From Methylotenera sp. (lineage in GTDB: Bacteria > Pseudomonadota > Gammaproteobacteria > Burkholderiales > Methylophilaceae), in contig JAUXNQ010000017.1 of the NCBI GenBank assembly GCA_030682715.1, positions 1-64,000 of the forward strand: a stretch of DNA of 64,000 bases. Direction: 5' to 3'. Below are positions 35,815 to 46,599 of the stretch, piece by piece (position 1 is the first letter of the stretch; the number at the start of each line of letters is the position of its first letter). The position numbers and the translations under genes were made by a program. The notes under the pieces are model-generated. The model searched no databases. It saw only the letters and a program-made list of their open reading frames with translations, and was not told where the DNA came from.

Positions 35815-36620
35815 TCAATCACAATGGATTTGAACGCCTCTGGTACTGGAGGGTAGTTCAAATCCATTTTTTTGAGTGTATTGAGTAGCAGTCTTGAAAC
35901 AAGCAGGTTTCGGTTGGTTTTTGAGTCGGCGGGGACAATATGCCAAGGTGCATGTTCGGTAGATGTTGCCCTAATTGCTTGCTCATAGGCATCCGTATAA
36001 TCTGGCCATAGCTTGCGTTCTTCTAGATCACCTGGATTGAATTTCCAAGTTTTATTCGGTTTATCCAAGCGCTCTTGTAGGCGCTTTTTTTGTTCCTGCT
36101 TTGAGATATGTAAGAAACACTTAATGATGGTCGTGCCAGTTTCTGTCAGTAAGCGTTCAAAATCATTGATTTGAGCGTATCTACGTTTACACTCTGCTTC
36201 ATCAATCCAGTTGTGTACTTTAACGATGAGTACGTCTTCATAATGGCTACGATTTAAAATGACTAGCTCGCCAGCTTTAGGCACCTGTTGATGAACGCGC
36301 CATAGGTAATCATGTGCAAGTTCTTCGCTACTAGGCGCTTTGAAACTAGCCAGCCGAATGCCTAAAGGGTCTGTTTCCTTGAACACGTGCCGTACTGTTC
36401 CGTCTTTGCCGCTAGTGTCCATGCCTTGTAAAACGAGCAGTACTTTTCGTTTACCTTCAGCATGCAAAATATCCTGTAGCGTATTAATCTCGGTTGCCAA
36501 TGCATAGAGAGCAGCTTCGTTTTCCTCTTTGCTTCCGATGCGCTCGGTCTTGTCTTTAGCATCAAAATCTTTGAGCGAGAATTTTTTAGAGATCACGCGA
36601 TATTTATCAAGGTTTGCCAT
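35811..36620 (-). CDS. ppk2: Polyphosphate kinase 2 family protein
   Basis: 269 residues. Walker A is VLQGMDTSGKDG, the lid-like region is LASFKAPSSEELAHDYLWR, and Walker B is ILNRSHYEDVL. These identify PPK2, which transfers phosphate between polyphosphate and nucleotides. GTVRHVFKETDPLGIR and the overall length fit class III enzymes, which can phosphorylate both AMP and ADP; the class call is tentative. Cytoplasmic. A terminator separates it from pgi upstream, so it has its own promoter in the ~65 bases before the ATG. It is convergent and overlapping at the 3' end with sppA. Confidence 0.9.
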   Translation of the reverse strand: MANLDKYRVISKKFSLKDFDAKDKTERIGSKEENEAALYALATEINTLQDILHAEGKRKVLLVLQGMDTSGKDGTVRHVFKETDPLGIRLASFKAPSSEELAHDYLWRVHQQVPKAGELVILNRSHYEDVLIVKVHNWIDEAECKRRYAQINDFERLLTETGTTIIKCFLHISKQEQKKRLQERLDKPNKTWKFNPGDLEERKLWPDYTDAYEQAIRATSTEHAPWHIVPADSKTNRNLLVSRLLLNTLKKMDLNYPPVPEAFKSIVID

Positions 36621-36683
36621 AATGTTCTCGAATAGTATGCTTAAGTATGTTGGATGTTTAAACGGGCTTAATTCTGGATAACA

Positions 36684-36715
36684 AAAAGCCCAACGACATA
36701 TGTCGTTGGGCTTTT
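36684..36715 (-). terminator. Terminator after pgi
   Basis: A perfect 16-bp inverted repeat centred at 36699/36700, core GCCCAACGACAT/ATGTCGTTGGGC, with A- and T-runs at both ends. It lies about 70 bases after the pgi stop and before the ppk2 promoter. Confidence 0.88.
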
Positions 36716-36786
36716 ATCATAGCAAATAAAACCAAACTAAAGTCAGCATTAATCCATTTTTAATGAAATGAATTAGTCGAGTTTGC

Positions 36787-38445
36787 TTAGTCTGGTTTAA
36801 GGGCTTTAGTGTAATTAATCAAACCGTTGGTTGAGCTATCGTAATTACCTACCACTTCATCATTAGTGAGTTGTGGCAAAATTTGCTGTGCAATTTGTTT
36901 GCCGTATTCAACGCCCCATTGATCGTAGCTGTTGATATCCCAAATAATGCCTTGTACGAAGATTTTATGTTCGTATAGTGCAATCAGTTTACCCAATGTG
37001 TTTGGTGTTAACTTATCAAACAGAATTGAGGTAGTAGGGCGATTACCTTCAAATGTTTTGTGTGGTAATAGTTGTTCTAACGCTTCACCTGATAAACCTT
37101 GTTTCTCGAGCTCTACACGAGCCTGCTCTGTCGTTTTGCCTAACATCAGTGATTGTGTCTGAGCTAGGAAGTTTGCAAGCAAAATTTTGTGGTGCGCATA
37201 ACCATTGCTACTTACTTTGTAGTGACTATGTACTGGAATCAAAAAGTCAGCAGGTACAATTTGTGTACCTTGGTGTATCAGTTGATAAAACGCATGCTGA
37301 CCATTCGTGCCTGCCTCACCCCAAACCACAGGGCCAGTTTTGTAAGATACGCGGCTACCATCGCGGCAAATAAACTTACCATTACTTTCCATATCTGCTT
37401 GCTGCAAATACGCTGGGAAGCGAGATAGGCCTTGGTCATAAGGTAAAATGGCTTGTGAATCTACATGGAAGAAGTTGTTATACCAAACGCCAACTAAGGC
37501 CATGATGACAGGCATGTTTTGTTCTAATGGGGCATTTTTAAAATGCTCATCCATTTCAAAAGCGCCTGTGAGCAGGTCTTCAAAGTTATCCATGCCGACA
37601 TAAAGCGCAATAGATAAGCCGATAGCAGACCACAGGGAATAGCGACCGCCGACCCAATCCCAGAATGCAAACATGTTGGCAGTATCGATACCGAAATCTT
37701 GTACTGCTTTTGCATTGGTAGAAAGCGCTACAAAGTGTTTAGGTACATGCGCCTCATCTTTTGCTGCTTTTAAAAACCATGCACGTGCAGAATGTGCATT
37801 GGTCATCGTTTCTTGCGTGGTGAATGTTTTTGAAGCCACAATGAAAAGCGTAGTTTCTGGGTTGCAAACATTCAGTGCGCGCATCAGGTGTGCGCCGTCA
37901 ATGTTAGACACAAAATGTACTTTTAGCTCCGGGCTTGCATATGGTGTTAATGCATCGCATACCATGACTGGGCCAAGGTCTGAGCCCCCAATACCAATAT
38001 TAACAATATCAGTAATGCGTTTGCCTGAATAGCCTAGCCAAGTGCCATTTCTTACTTTGTCAGAGAATTGGCGCATTTGGGCTAATACTGCATTAACATC
38101 AGGCATGACATCCTGACCATCTACCATCACTGGTGTATTGGCACGATTGCGAAGCGCTGTGTGTAATACCGCTCTATTTTCGGTGATGTTGATTTTTTCA
38201 CCAGCAAACATTTTATCGCGCCAGTCTTCAACTTTTGCTTCACGTGCCATTTGGAATAGCAATGGTAGCGTTTCGTCCGTGATGCGATGTTTTGAATAAT
38301 CGAGCAGTATGTCAGAAAATTTAAGGCTATATTTACTGAAGCGGTCAGCATCATTAGCGAACATGTCGCGCATATGGATTGATGCTATTTTTTGTTGATG
38401 TTGACAAAGTAGTTGCCATACAGGGTGTTTGTTGAGTCTAGCCAT
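36787..38445 (-). CDS. pgi: Glucose-6-phosphate isomerase
   Basis: 552 residues, the usual bacterial long form. Signature sequences are [14 protein letters not shown] and [22 protein letters not shown] (containing the catalytic glutamate), plus FVSNIDGAH and the C-terminal [20 protein letters not shown]. It interconverts glucose-6-phosphate and fructose-6-phosphate, linking the hexose phosphate cycle (ribulose monophosphate pathway in methylotrophs) with glycogen. It follows glgB after 27 bases and is the last gene of that minus-strand operon, ended by a strong terminator. Confidence 0.97.
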   Translation of the reverse strand: MARLNKHPVWQLLCQHQQKIASIHMRDMFANDADRFSKYSLKFSDILLDYSKHRITDETLPLLFQMAREAKVEDWRDKMFAGEKINITENRAVLHTALRNRANTPVMVDGQDVMPDVNAVLAQMRQFSDKVRNGTWLGYSGKRITDIVNIGIGGSDLGPVMVCDALTPYASPELKVHFVSNIDGAHLMRALNVCNPETTLFIVASKTFTTQETMTNAHSARAWFLKAAKDEAHVPKHFVALSTNAKAVQDFGIDTANMFAFWDWVGGRYSLWSAIGLSIALYVGMDNFEDLLTGAFEMDEHFKNAPLEQNMPVIMALVGVWYNNFFHVDSQAILPYDQGLSRFPAYLQQADMESNGKFICRDGSRVSYKTGPVVWGEAGTNGQHAFYQLIHQGTQIVPADFLIPVHSHYKVSSNGYAHHKILLANFLAQTQSLMLGKTTEQARVELEKQGLSGEALEQLLPHKTFEGNRPTTSILFDKLTPNTLGKLIALYEHKIFVQGIIWDINSYDQWGVEYGKQIAQQILPQLTNDEVVGNYDSSTNGLINYTKALKPD

Positions 38446-38472
38446 TTGTTTTAGTACTTTATTTTCAATAGG

Positions 38473-40695
38473 TTATTGTATTTTTAAAACTATACCAGCT
38501 AATGGTGGCAATGTGATGACAAGGGATTGACTATGATGCATCCATGGGATGTTTTCTGTATGCAGACCTGCACCATTGCCCTTGTTACTGCCACCGTAGC
38601 AACTTGCGTCGCTGTTAAATATTTCTGAATAACTACCAGCTTGTGGAACACCAATACGGTATTCATTACGTAACACAGGCGTAAAATTCAACACTATTAT
38701 AACAAAACTATTGTCTAATCCACGTCTTACGTAACTGATAATTGATTGTTCTGTATCATGGCAATCAATCCACTCAAAACCCTGTACTTCAAAATCTAGT
38801 GTGTGCAGCGCGTTTACTTCTTTATAAATGCGGTTCAGGTCTTTATGTAGCTGTTGAATGCCTTGATGCCATTGGCTTCCTGCATGACTGTCATTTAGTA
38901 AATGCCAGTCTAAGCTGCTGTTGACGTTCCATTCGCGACCTTGCCCAAATTCATTACCCATAAAGTTGAGTTTCTTACCTGGGGTAGTCATTTGATAGGT
39001 AGCTAATAAACGTAAGTTTGCGAACTTTTGCCAAGAGTCACCTGGCATTTTATCGAGCAAAGATTTTTTACCATGCACGACTTCATCATGTGAGAACGGC
39101 AACACAAAGTTCTCAGAATACGCGTACAGTTGCCCGAAAGTTAGTTTGTCATGGTAGTAGCGTCGATGTACAGGGTCATTTTCGATATAGGATAATGTGT
39201 CATTCATCCAGCCCATATTCCATTTCATGCTGAAACCAAGCCCACCTAGATATACTGGGCGAGATACCATGGGCCATGCGGTTGATTCTTCTGCAATCGT
39301 TAATACGCCTGCAAAATCCTCACCTACCATGATGTTAAGCTGTTTTAAGAAATCAATGACATCTAGGTTTTCTCTACCACCAAATTTGTTGGGTAACCAT
39401 TCACCAGGGTTACGTGAGTAATCAAGATAAAGCATAGAAGCGACTGCATCTACGCGCAGGCCATCAATATGGAACTCTTGAAGCCAGAAGTATGCGTTGC
39501 TAATTAAAAAGTTACGGACTTCATTTCGGCCGTAATTGAAAATATAAGTGCCCCAGTCTTGGTGCTCGCCTAGGCGTGGGTCTTCGTGCTCATATAGTGC
39601 AGTGCCATCAAAGCGCGCTAGCGCCCAATCATCTTTAGGGAAATGTCCTGGTACCCAGTCTAGTATTACACCGATATTAGCTTGATGGAACGCATCGATT
39701 AAAAAGCGCAAATCATCAGGTGAGCCAAATCTGTTAGTCACGCCAAAGTAGCCAGTGGTTTGATATCCCCATGATTCATTGAGTGGATGTTCTGAGATAG
39801 GTAATAGCTCAACGTGCGTATAGCCCATTGCTGCTACGTGCGGTACCAGCGTTTTAGCTAACTCCCGATAAGTTAAGAAATGTCCTTTGTCATTGCGCTG
39901 CCATGAGCCTAGGTGCACTTCGTAGCAATTGAACGGCGCATGTAGCCAATCACGTTTTTTGCGTGCTTCTAACCATTGCTTATCTTCCCACTGGTAGCTA
40001 GTAGTGCAGATTTTAGTTGCTGTACCAGGTCGTGGTTCAAACTCAAAACCGTAAGGATCTGTTTTAACTAGAATATTGCCCGTATGGCGATTTCTGATTT
40101 CAAACTTATAGGTGTCATTTGTTGTTAGGTTAGGGATGAAAATATCCCACACGCCACTTGAGCCGTGTGTACGCATCGAGTGAACGCGACCATCCCAGTT
40201 ATTAAAGCTACCAATAACACTCACGCGCTCAGCGTTTGGCGCCCAAACTGCAAAACGTACGCCAGCGATATTATCTTGCGTGATGCACTGTGCGCCGAGT
40301 GTTTTATATGCAAGTTTTAAGCGACCTTCACCAAATAAATAAAGCTCATCTTGAGTGATGCTAGCGCCAAAACTATAAGCATCATAAGTTTCGTAAGTTT
40401 TGCCGCAAGCTGTCACCTGAATTAAGCATGGTGTTGCAATTGCATTTTCGTAGGTGAGTTCAAATAGACCGTCAGGATGTGTTTTTTCTAAATCTATCCA
40501 TGATTTCCCAACTTTCAATTTAACACTGGAAGCATCAGGTAAAAATGTACGATAAGCATTAAATTGATGGTCGTCAATCTGTAATGCATGTTGACCCAAA
40601 AAGCTAAAAGGGTCGTGATGACGCGCCTCTAATATACGGTGAACGGCATTGGTGTGAGTTTTAGATGATGCCTGAGTTGATTTAGATTTTACCAA
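38473..40695 (-). CDS. glgB: 1,4-alpha-glucan branching enzyme
   Basis: 740 residues. N-terminal carbohydrate-binding modules (CBM48, about 15-220, with VRFAVWAPNAERVSVIGSFN) come first. The GH13 barrel follows, with YTHVELLPISEHP, GLRVDAVASMLYLDY (nucleophile Asp), TIAEESTAWP (acid Glu) and PFSHDEVVHGK. It moves alpha-1,4 chains to alpha-1,6 branch points in glycogen. Full length as in E. coli GlgB (728). It heads the glgB-pgi operon and is divergent from glgC, with 181 bases between. The N-terminal KSTQASSKTHTNAVHRIL is slightly extended and probably unstructured. Confidence 0.96.
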   Translation of the reverse strand: MVKSKSTQASSKTHTNAVHRILEARHHDPFSFLGQHALQIDDHQFNAYRTFLPDASSVKLKVGKSWIDLEKTHPDGLFELTYENAIATPCLIQVTACGKTYETYDAYSFGASITQDELYLFGEGRLKLAYKTLGAQCITQDNIAGVRFAVWAPNAERVSVIGSFNNWDGRVHSMRTHGSSGVWDIFIPNLTTNDTYKFEIRNRHTGNILVKTDPYGFEFEPRPGTATKICTTSYQWEDKQWLEARKKRDWLHAPFNCYEVHLGSWQRNDKGHFLTYRELAKTLVPHVAAMGYTHVELLPISEHPLNESWGYQTTGYFGVTNRFGSPDDLRFLIDAFHQANIGVILDWVPGHFPKDDWALARFDGTALYEHEDPRLGEHQDWGTYIFNYGRNEVRNFLISNAYFWLQEFHIDGLRVDAVASMLYLDYSRNPGEWLPNKFGGRENLDVIDFLKQLNIMVGEDFAGVLTIAEESTAWPMVSRPVYLGGLGFSMKWNMGWMNDTLSYIENDPVHRRYYHDKLTFGQLYAYSENFVLPFSHDEVVHGKKSLLDKMPGDSWQKFANLRLLATYQMTTPGKKLNFMGNEFGQGREWNVNSSLDWHLLNDSHAGSQWHQGIQQLHKDLNRIYKEVNALHTLDFEVQGFEWIDCHDTEQSIISYVRRGLDNSFVIIVLNFTPVLRNEYRIGVPQAGSYSEIFNSDASCYGGSNKGNGAGLHTENIPWMHHSQSLVITLPPLAGIVLKIQ

Positions 40696-40876
40696 AATAT
40701 CACTTCCCTAATAATTTTAAGGTTTTTAGCTTTTATTTGTGTTCTTTGCGCTATATTTAGCTAGATTATAGTGCTTTAAGCTGATTATAATGTAAACAAC
40801 AGCAGTCGTACGTAAAATAAGCTAGAGAGCCCAGCTAGCGCAATTTAAGTAACTATACAAACTTCAGGAGGGCATC

Positions 40877-42169
40877 ATGTCGCAAATTCGACAAGCGGAC
40901 CAAAATTCAGATCGTTTTATTAGTACCTTAACCAAAAATACCGTCGCAATGATTTTAGCGGGTGGTCGAGGCAGTCGTTTAAAAAGCTTAACTGACTGGC
41001 GTGCAAAGCCTGCTGTACAGTTTGGTGGAAAGTTTAGAATTATTGATTTTCCACTATCCAATTGCGTTAATTCTGGCATTCGCCGTATTAATGTTGCCAC
41101 ACAATATAAAGCCCAAAGCTTGATACAGCATATTCAACGTGGTTGGGGTTTCTTGCGTGGTGAATTCAATGAATACGTTAATATTATACCAGCCCAGCAG
41201 AGGATATCAGAAGAGTGGTATAAAGGTACAGCAGATGCTGTTTACCAAAATATAGATATTCTGCGTGAAAGTGGTGCGGAATATGTGCTGATTCTGGCTG
41301 GTGACCATATTTATAAAATGGATTACGGCAAAATGTTGGCGACACATGTGCGTAGCAATGCTGATATGACGGTTGCATGCATTAATGTGCCGTTAGAAGA
41401 TGCCAAGGGCTTTGGTGTGTTAGCCGTAGATGGTACCGATAGAGTGGTGGAGTTTGCTGAGAAGCCAGCTAACCCAAAACATATGCCTGATGACCCAACT
41501 AAAGCTTTTGCGAGCATGGGCATTTACGTGTTCAACGCAAAGTTTCTATATGAGCAACTGATTCGTGATGCGGGAGATTCTAAATCTAGCCACGATTTTG
41601 GTGGCGATATTATTCCTTATATCATCAAAAAATATAAAATTCAGGCACATCGATTCACCGATAGTTGTGTAGGCGCCCAAAATGGAAACTACTATTGGCG
41701 TGATGTTGGCACGATTGATGCATATTGGGAAGCGAACATGGAATTAACTAAAGTGATTCCTGAGCTTAACTTATACGATAGAGAATGGCCTATCTGGACT
41801 TATCAAGAACAGTTGCCACCAGCTAAGTTTGTATTTAGAGATGAGGGGCGTACAGGTAAAGCGACTGACTCCCTTGTTTCTGGTGGATGTTTAATTAGTG
41901 GTGCTTGTGTTACTAATACGGTGTTGTTCTCAGATGTGCGTGTACATAGTTATGCCAATATCGATGGATCTGTCATTTTGCCCAAAGCAACCATTAATCG
42001 TAGTGTCATTCTTAAAAATGTTGTCGTAGATCGTGGCTGTGTGATTCCTGAAGGAATGCAAATTGGGGTAGACCTAGCCTTGGATGCGGAACGTTTTTAT
42101 GTGTCAGAAAAAGGCATTGTGTTAGTGACACCAGACATGTTGGGCCAAGATTTGTATCGTGTGGTATAA
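40877..42169 (+). CDS. glgC: Glucose-1-phosphate adenylyltransferase
   Basis: 430 residues with an excellent ribosome site (AGGAGGGCATC) before the ATG. The nucleotidyltransferase domain has [40 protein letters not shown]. The substrate loop VEFAEKP and a C-terminal left-handed beta-helix domain (about 300-425) follow. It makes ADP-glucose from ATP and glucose-1-phosphate, the committed glycogen step, and is usually allosterically controlled. Divergent from glgB. It starts the rightward glycogen run glgC-GH57-malQ-glk. A TATAAT at 40786-40791 is a likely -10 for this gene. Confidence 0.97.
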   Translation: MSQIRQADQNSDRFISTLTKNTVAMILAGGRGSRLKSLTDWRAKPAVQFGGKFRIIDFPLSNCVNSGIRRINVATQYKAQSLIQHIQRGWGFLRGEFNEYVNIIPAQQRISEEWYKGTADAVYQNIDILRESGAEYVLILAGDHIYKMDYGKMLATHVRSNADMTVACINVPLEDAKGFGVLAVDGTDRVVEFAEKPANPKHMPDDPTKAFASMGIYVFNAKFLYEQLIRDAGDSKSSHDFGGDIIPYIIKKYKIQAHRFTDSCVGAQNGNYYWRDVGTIDAYWEANMELTKVIPELNLYDREWPIWTYQEQLPPAKFVFRDEGRTGKATDSLVSGGCLISGACVTNTVLFSDVRVHSYANIDGSVILPKATINRSVILKNVVVDRGCVIPEGMQIGVDLALDAERFYVSEKGIVLVTPDMLGQDLYRVV

Positions 42170-42324
42170 AAGATTTATTGTTGATCTGTCTTAATTTTTT
42201 GCTTATTTTTTTGTTGATGCGTCTAAAGATAGCGTTTGTTTACTTTAGTTAAGTTTGCTAATGATTCGCTGTGTTGATGAAGTGATTGTTGTTTTAATTC
42301 TAATTGTTTAAGGTTTCTGCTGAA

Positions 42325-44058
42325 GTGAATACTGCTCGTCCAAAGTTATATCTGAACCTCTACTGGCACATGCATCAGCCAGATTACCGTGATCTTGCAA
42401 CGAATGAATATGTGCTTCCATGGACATATTTACATGCCATTAAAGATTACAGTGATATGGCATACCACCTTGAAGTGAACCCTAAAGCGCGCGTGAGTTT
42501 TAACTTCGTACCTATTTTGCTAGAGCAGTTAGACGATTATGCTCAGCAATTTAAACAAAACACGATTCGTGATCCGTTACTTGCATTGCTGGCGAAGGAG
42601 AATCTTACTGACATTGTTAATAAAGAGTGTCATTTGATTGTGCAGAGTTGCTTTAAAAGCCATCATGAAAAAATGCTAAGTCCTTTTCCACATTACCAGC
42701 GCTTGTTGCATATGTATCAGCTGGTAGAGCCGATGATGACGAATGATCAGTTTCACTATTTGTCAGCACAATATAAAGCGGATTTGTTGGTTTGGTATCA
42801 TTTGGCTTGGTGCGGTGAGAGTTTACGCCGTACAAGCCCAGTCATACAAGCGTTGATGGCTAAAGGGGTGTTATTTACCTACGAAGAGCGTTTGCAATTG
42901 TATGATGTGATTGCAGAAACTATTTCTGATTTGATACCACGATATAAAGCCTTAATGCAAAGTGGGCAAATCGAGATTTCTACTACGCCGTACTATCATC
43001 CGATACTCCCTTTACTTTTAGATTTTAAATCCACATTAGATGCCATGCCTGACGCGCCACTGCCTGAAAGCAAAGGATATGCTGGCGGACAAAACCGATC
43101 TATTTCTCATATTGTTTCTGCTAAAAAGGCACATGAGCATTATTTTGGTGCGACACCGCGTGGTATGTGGCCAGCAGAAGGAGCTGTTTCTCATGCAGCA
43201 CTATCCTTAATGGCTGAACATCATTTAGATTGGGCGGCAACAGGGCAGGGCGTGTTAGCTAACAGCTTATTAAAGTCACAATTAAGTGTAGAAAATAAGC
43301 ATGACTACCTATATCAGCCTTACCGTATCACTAATGGTAAAAATGATATTTTATGTTTCTTCAGGGATGACCAGCTATCAGACAAAATAGGTTTTGAATA
43401 TGCAAAAATGCATTCACATGATGCGGTCAATGATTTTGTTCAAACCTTAGAGCATATTCAAGCTAGCAATAGTCATAGTACATCCAAGATAGTGAGTATT
43501 ATTTTAGATGGTGAAAATGCTTGGGAGTATTTTCCATATAATGGATTTTATTTCCTGAGTGAGTTGTATGAGGCATTGGCAAATCACCCTGATATTGTCA
43601 TGACTACTTTTAGTGACATTGTTGATATGTATCAATCTCCTAACGCAGAAAATGAGGGATTATCTGCGCCCGTGTTGCCACAGATTGCAGCAGGTAGCTG
43701 GGTATATGGCACTTTCAGTACTTGGATAGGTAGTAAAGATAAAAATTTGGCTTGGGATTTGCTCTGTGCTGCTAAAAAGACATATGACAAAGTAATAGAG
43801 AGAAACTCTCTCAGTGCTCAACAATTTGAGGCCGCAGAGCGGCAATTAGCTATTTGTGAAGGTTCTGATTGGTTCTGGTGGTTTGGGGATTACAACTCAT
43901 CTGACAGTGTTGCTAGCTTTGACCAACTTTATCGCCGTAATTTAATTAACTTATACACGCTGCTTGGCGAACCAATACCCGATGCGCTGTATCATAAGAT
44001 CAGCGCTGGTGGTGGGAACGCAGATAACGCTGGCACAATGAGACGTGGACAGGAATAA
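42325..44058 (+). CDS. Glycoside hydrolase family 57 protein
   Basis: About 577 residues from GTG at 42325 (AAGG upstream). A TTG at 42304 is the only earlier in-frame option, because a stop codon stands directly before it. GH57 motifs in order: HMHQP (15-19), GQIEISTTPYYHPILPL, the catalytic glutamate in WPAEGAVS (about Glu285) and the catalytic aspartate in ILDGENAWEYF (about Asp395). Members act on alpha-1,4-glucans as amylases, glucanotransferases or branching enzymes; which one cannot be told. Located between glgC and malQ, it surely works on glycogen or maltodextrins. No signal peptide, so cytoplasmic. The unusual start codon may mean low translation. Confidence 0.9.
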   Translation: MNTARPKLYLNLYWHMHQPDYRDLATNEYVLPWTYLHAIKDYSDMAYHLEVNPKARVSFNFVPILLEQLDDYAQQFKQNTIRDPLLALLAKENLTDIVNKECHLIVQSCFKSHHEKMLSPFPHYQRLLHMYQLVEPMMTNDQFHYLSAQYKADLLVWYHLAWCGESLRRTSPVIQALMAKGVLFTYEERLQLYDVIAETISDLIPRYKALMQSGQIEISTTPYYHPILPLLLDFKSTLDAMPDAPLPESKGYAGGQNRSISHIVSAKKAHEHYFGATPRGMWPAEGAVSHAALSLMAEHHLDWAATGQGVLANSLLKSQLSVENKHDYLYQPYRITNGKNDILCFFRDDQLSDKIGFEYAKMHSHDAVNDFVQTLEHIQASNSHSTSKIVSIILDGENAWEYFPYNGFYFLSELYEALANHPDIVMTTFSDIVDMYQSPNAENEGLSAPVLPQIAAGSWVYGTFSTWIGSKDKNLAWDLLCAAKKTYDKVIERNSLSAQQFEAAERQLAICEGSDWFWWFGDYNSSDSVASFDQLYRRNLINLYTLLGEPIPDALYHKISAGGGNADNAGTMRRGQE

Positions 44059-44105
44059 ACAGTATTGTCTAAGTTTCAATGCCCTTAATAATTAAGTAGG
44101 TATTT

Positions 44106-45608
44106 ATGACATTACAAACTCAAACATCACTTTTAAATCAGCGCAAGGCTGGTGTGTTACTGCATATCAGTTCTTTACCAAGTAATTTTTATACGGGTGA
44201 TTTAGGGGTTGAGTCTTATCGGTTCATAGATTTTTTGCATGAAATAGGCGCTGGCGTTTGGCAGACACTGCCGATCAACATGCCGCATGCAGACAACTCA
44301 CCTTACCAATGCCTATCTGCACACGCGGGCAATCCAGATTTTATTAGTCTGGAATCATTGCAGTTACAAGGGCTACTCACAAAAGAAGATTGTACGGGAT
44401 TATTTACCAGTAAATTAGATTTACTAAATAAGGCCTATCTTAACTTCAGTCAACAATCTGAAAACGTTCCTGAACATAAGAAACTTAATCAAACTTTTGC
44501 GTGCTTTTGTAAAAAACAGGCGAGTTGGTTAGATGATTTTTCATTGTTTCTTACTTTGCGACATCATTTTAATGAGGCTGGCTGGAGTAATTGGCCTGAG
44601 CTTTACAAGAGCCGTGATAAGAAAACACTCAAAGAAGCACGAGTGCAGTTAGCACACGAGATTGCAGTCGTTAAATTTACGCAGTTTGTATTTTTTAGCC
44701 AATGGATTGCCCTTAAAAAGTATGCCACTGAAAAAAATGTCGCATTATTTGGTGATATTCCGATATTTGTCGCTTATGACAGTGCAGACGTGTGGGCGCA
44801 TTCTGATTTGTTCAAACTTAATGCAGATAAATCCGTGAGCGTCGTGGCGGGTGTGCCACCAGATTATTTTTCTGAGACTGGTCAGCGTTGGGGAAATCCA
44901 CATTACAACTGGGATGCAATGCAGGGTGATGGCTTTAGTTGGTGGATATCTCGCATGGCGACGCAAAGTGAGTTGTTCGATATTGTACGTATCGACCACT
45001 TTAGGGGGTTGGAGGCGGCATGGGAGATTCCTGCATCAGAGGAAACTGCGATCAATGGTGAGTGGGTGACAGCACCTGGTGATGCTTTGCTTGCAGCGAT
45101 TAAGCAAGCATTGCCTGAAATTAACCTAGTTGCTGAAGACCTGGGTATTATCACGGTAGAAGTTGATGAGTTGAGAAATAAATATCATTTGCCGGGTATG
45201 AAGATTTTGCATTTTGCGTTTAGTGGCGCAAGTGATAATCCATATTTACCAGAGAATATTTCTGAGAATAGCGTGGTGTACACAGGGACACATGATAATG
45301 ATACGACCTTAAGTTGGTATAACTGTTTGGACGATTATCAGCGCGAAAACCTGCATGCGTATTTAACCGCGGCTCACGCAGAGGGGTATGAATTGAAGAT
45401 ACCGAATGACTTGATTGAGATGGCGCTGGCGAGCAAGGCACTTTTAGCGATTATTCCGATGCAGGATATTTTACAATTGAATGGCCAGCATCGTATGAAT
45501 ACACCAGGCACTGTGACAGGGAATTGGCACTGGCGTTTTAGCTGGCAGCAGTTATCGTCAGCGCAAAAAGAGTCGATTCGTACTGCTATTTCGCGTACTG
45601 GGCGTTAG
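44106..45608 (+). CDS. malQ: 4-alpha-glucanotransferase (amylomaltase)
   Basis: 500 residues, the compact GH77 type. Motifs: RKAGVLLHISSLPSNF, SPYQCLSAHAGNPDFISL, the nucleophile region FDIVRIDHFRGLEAAWEIP, acid/base NLVAEDLGIIT and YTGTHDNDTT. It transfers alpha-1,4-glucan segments between maltodextrins and releases glucose, which the downstream glucokinase phosphorylates. It lies 47 bases after the GH57 gene and eight bases before glk, in the glycogen-use operon. The ATG at 44106 has only a moderate ribosome site (TAAGTAGGT). Confidence 0.96.
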   Translation: MTLQTQTSLLNQRKAGVLLHISSLPSNFYTGDLGVESYRFIDFLHEIGAGVWQTLPINMPHADNSPYQCLSAHAGNPDFISLESLQLQGLLTKEDCTGLFTSKLDLLNKAYLNFSQQSENVPEHKKLNQTFACFCKKQASWLDDFSLFLTLRHHFNEAGWSNWPELYKSRDKKTLKEARVQLAHEIAVVKFTQFVFFSQWIALKKYATEKNVALFGDIPIFVAYDSADVWAHSDLFKLNADKSVSVVAGVPPDYFSETGQRWGNPHYNWDAMQGDGFSWWISRMATQSELFDIVRIDHFRGLEAAWEIPASEETAINGEWVTAPGDALLAAIKQALPEINLVAEDLGIITVEVDELRNKYHLPGMKILHFAFSGASDNPYLPENISENSVVYTGTHDNDTTLSWYNCLDDYQRENLHAYLTAAHAEGYELKIPNDLIEMALASKALLAIIPMQDILQLNGQHRMNTPGTVTGNWHWRFSWQQLSSAQKESIRTAISRTGR

Positions 45609-45616
45609 TAAGGCCG

Positions 45617-46570
45617 ATGCCTATGCTAATTGGGATTGATGTTGGTGGTACTAACCTACGTTTAGGGGTAGTCGATGTTGCAAGCTCAGATGAATCAATC
45701 AAACCGCGCTTAATCGAAGAAATACGATTTCAGGCGGACTTTTCTAGTTTCTGTAAATTACATCAAAATTTACCAACACTTGCGTGGGAAAAGATACTCG
45801 AGACTATTGCAAATGCAATTATTGTGGTGCGAGACCAATATCCCGAAGTATCTGCTGTTGGTATTGGTTTTCCTGGGTTCATTGATCCTCATACGCAAGT
45901 GATTTCACAATCGCCAAATTTACCAGGCTTGCAAGATGTTGATTTAAGCGCAGATTTGCGTGCACTAATTGGTTTGCCTGTTATTACTGAGAACGACGCG
46001 CTTGCTGCAGCTTACGGTGAGTATGTGATGCACCCATCTCAGGCAAGTAGTTTGATCTATTTGGGATTAGGCACAGGTGTGGGTGGCGGTTTGATTTTGA
46101 ACGGTAAGCCATTTCAAGGTCAGCATGGAGTGGCGATGGAAGTAGGGCATATTACGGTTCAGCCCAATGGCAGGCTGTGTGGTTGTGGCAACCTGGGTTG
46201 TTTGGAGCAATATGCTTCTGCCAGCGGTGTTGCGATTAGCTATTTCGAGGCAACAAATCAGCAATGTACTGCGGCAGAAATCGCATCACGTGCAAAAGCT
46301 GGTGATAAAGCTGCAATAGCCGCATATCAGCTCGCTGGCACTTCGCTTGCGCAAGCATTGGTGCACATATTAAAAGTGATTGATGTTGCAAATGTAGTCA
46401 TCGGTGGCGGCATGAGCGCTGGTTGGCCACTGATGCAACAGGTTTTTCAGCAACAATTGCAACGAGATTTAATCCCTGCTTTACGCGGCAAGGTCAAAGT
46501 AAGTATTTCCAATATGGGTGACCAAGCTGGCATTATTGGTGCTGCGCTACTCTCAAAATTTGCAAGGTAA
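45617..46570 (+). CDS. Glucokinase of the ROK family
   Basis: 317 residues; a second ATG two codons later (45623) is equally possible with the AAGG at about 45610. Phosphate-binding motif IGIDVGGTNLRLG, ENDALAAAYGE with the catalytic aspartate, and the ROK zinc motif GRLCGCGNLGCLEQYASASG are all present. It phosphorylates glucose with ATP. It follows malQ closely, which supports glucose as substrate over other hexoses. Last gene of the glgC-GH57-malQ-glk run; a large inverted repeat lies 30 bases downstream. Confidence 0.93.
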   Translation: MPMLIGIDVGGTNLRLGVVDVASSDESIKPRLIEEIRFQADFSSFCKLHQNLPTLAWEKILETIANAIIVVRDQYPEVSAVGIGFPGFIDPHTQVISQSPNLPGLQDVDLSADLRALIGLPVITENDALAAAYGEYVMHPSQASSLIYLGLGTGVGGGLILNGKPFQGQHGVAMEVGHITVQPNGRLCGCGNLGCLEQYASASGVAISYFEATNQQCTAAEIASRAKAGDKAAIAAYQLAGTSLAQALVHILKVIDVANVVIGGGMSAGWPLMQQVFQQQLQRDLIPALRGKVKVSISNMGDQAGIIGAALLSKFAR

Positions 46571-46599
46571 TTCAAGGACAACCTAAAAACCGCAGTTCA

